From positions 1,834,682 to 1,887,582 of the forward strand of contig NZ_GG657757.1 of the NCBI RefSeq assembly GCF_000158955.1: a stretch of DNA of 52,901 nt, written 5' to 3'. The translations under genes and the position numbers were made by a program. The notes beneath the pieces are model-generated. The model was given only the letters and a program-made list of their open reading frames with translations. It searched no databases and was not told the DNA's origin. This DNA is from Streptomyces viridochromogenes DSM 40736. GTDB lineage: Bacteria > Actinomycetota > Actinomycetes > Streptomycetales > Streptomycetaceae. Below are positions 52,426 to 52,901 of the stretch, in pieces (position 1 is the first letter of the stretch; every line of letters begins with the position of its first letter).

Positions 52426-52901
52426 ATGGACAGCGGGACGGACAGCGGCTACGGCACCCAGGGCGCCGGGATCACCGTGCAGCGGGCGCTGGAGCTGCCG
52501 GGGCTGCGCAGCGGGCTGCCGGAGGTGCTGGCGGGCGCCGAGCGGCTCGGGCGCACCGTGCGCTGGGTGCACGCCGGCGAGGTGCCGCACATCGCCTCGC
52601 TGCTCAAGGGCGGCGAGCTGCTGCTGACCACGGGCTACGGCCTCGGCACCCGCCCGGCCGAGCAGCGGGCGTTCGTGCGCACCCTGGCCGAGCGGGGCAT
52701 CGCCGCCCTGGTGGTGGAGCTCGGGCCGCGCTTCCCACGGCTGCCGGCCGCCCTCGTCGACACGGCACGCTCCGCCGGACTGCCGCTCGTCCAGCTGCAT
52801 CGCGAGGTGCCGTTCGTCACGGTCACGGAGGAGATCCACACCGAGATCGTCAACGGCCACTACGCATTGCTGCAGCGGGCCGAGGAGGTGCACCGGCGGT
52901 G
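52426..52901 (+). CDS. PucR-family transcriptional regulator, 5' part only (cut by window edge)
   Basis: The frame is open from the ATG at 52426 to the end of the window (158 codons). After a Gly/Ser-rich start the PucR N-terminal domain is clear: ITVQRALELPGLRSGLPEVL, GRTVRWVHAGEVPHIASLLKGGELLLTTGYGLG (in outline), then GIAALVVELGPRFPRLPAALVDTARSAGLPLVQL and EVPFVTVTEEIHTEIVN. The C-terminal helix-turn-helix is beyond the edge. PucR-type regulators control purine, amine or amino-acid catabolism. It is divergent from the LLM oxidoreductase gene and the mRNA is probably leaderless. Confidence 0.88.
   Translation, partial: MDSGTDSGYGTQGAGITVQRALELPGLRSGLPEVLAGAERLGRTVRWVHAGEVPHIASLLKGGELLLTTGYGLGTRPAEQRAFVRTLAERGIAALVVELGPRFPRLPAALVDTARSAGLPLVQLHREVPFVTVTEEIHTEIVNGHYALLQRAEEVHRR

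Overview
The window is chromosomal DNA of a Streptomyces species. It has very high GC, GTG and TTG starts, dense 1-4 base gene overlaps, secreted streptogrisin-type proteases, Rpf and LysM proteins and a SepF-like paralogue. From memory, the core gene order (dnaE2, sepF-like sflA, acyl-CoA dehydrogenase, PAP2 phosphatase, der, cmk, tyrA, scpA/scpB, parA, ald, pyrG) matches the S. coelicolor SCO1739-SCO1776 neighbourhood. I could not run an alignment to confirm this.

Layout. 1-2.1 kb: a secreted lipase, then a MarR regulator divergent from a cupin gene across a regular array of palindromic half-sites. 2.1-6.7 kb: a LexA-boxed mutasome cassette, dnaE2 overlapping an imuB-like gene that carries a 42-base dispersed repeat and an A7 frameshift. 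6.8-12.7 kb: a YhgE/DUF3533 membrane protein, a structured inverted repeat, two streptogrisin-family proteases, a DUF5685 protein with an extreme cysteine-rich tail, and sflA. 12.7-18.7 kb: acyl-CoA dehydrogenase, a DHA2 exporter, a PIG-V-like mannosyltransferase, a PAP2 phosphatase and a small I78 protease inhibitor. 19.2-22.8 kb looks accessory: an orphan cytochrome oxidase subunit I, a WYL regulator overlapping it tail to tail, a 3' fragment of a LivF-type ATPase, and an Rpf-LysM wall hydrolase. 23.3-30.5 kb: conserved Streptomyces hypotheticals, the aroH-tyrA-cmk-plsC-der run, a Rieske lipoprotein and a RlaP-type nucleotidyltransferase.

30.5-36.7 kb: an ADP-ribosylglycohydrolase, a 228-base MITE ending in the stop codon of an rluB-like gene, and the tightly overlapped chromosome-organisation operon parA-RHH-scpA-scpB-rluB. 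37.1-45.4 kb: alanine dehydrogenase, an NB-ARC/TPR protein, a NUDIX hydrolase, pyrG and a GH15 hydrolase. 45.4-49.7 kb looks like an envelope/stress island: a TnsA-like remnant, a diacylglycerol-kinase-family protein, an HdeD protein, an AI-2E-family protein and a coiled-coil protein. 49.9-52.9 kb: a berberine-bridge-type flavoprotein, an F420-type luciferase-like oxidoreductase and the start of a PucR regulator cut by the right edge.

I found no CRISPR array, rRNA, tRNA or complete transposase. The points most worth following up are the imuB frameshift and repeat, the MITE at the rluB stop codon, the 112-base structured repeat near 7.9 kb, the half-site array at 1.6 kb, the DUF5685 cysteine tail, the abutting RlaP/ADP-ribosylglycohydrolase pair, and the RHH gene embedded in the parA-scpAB operon.
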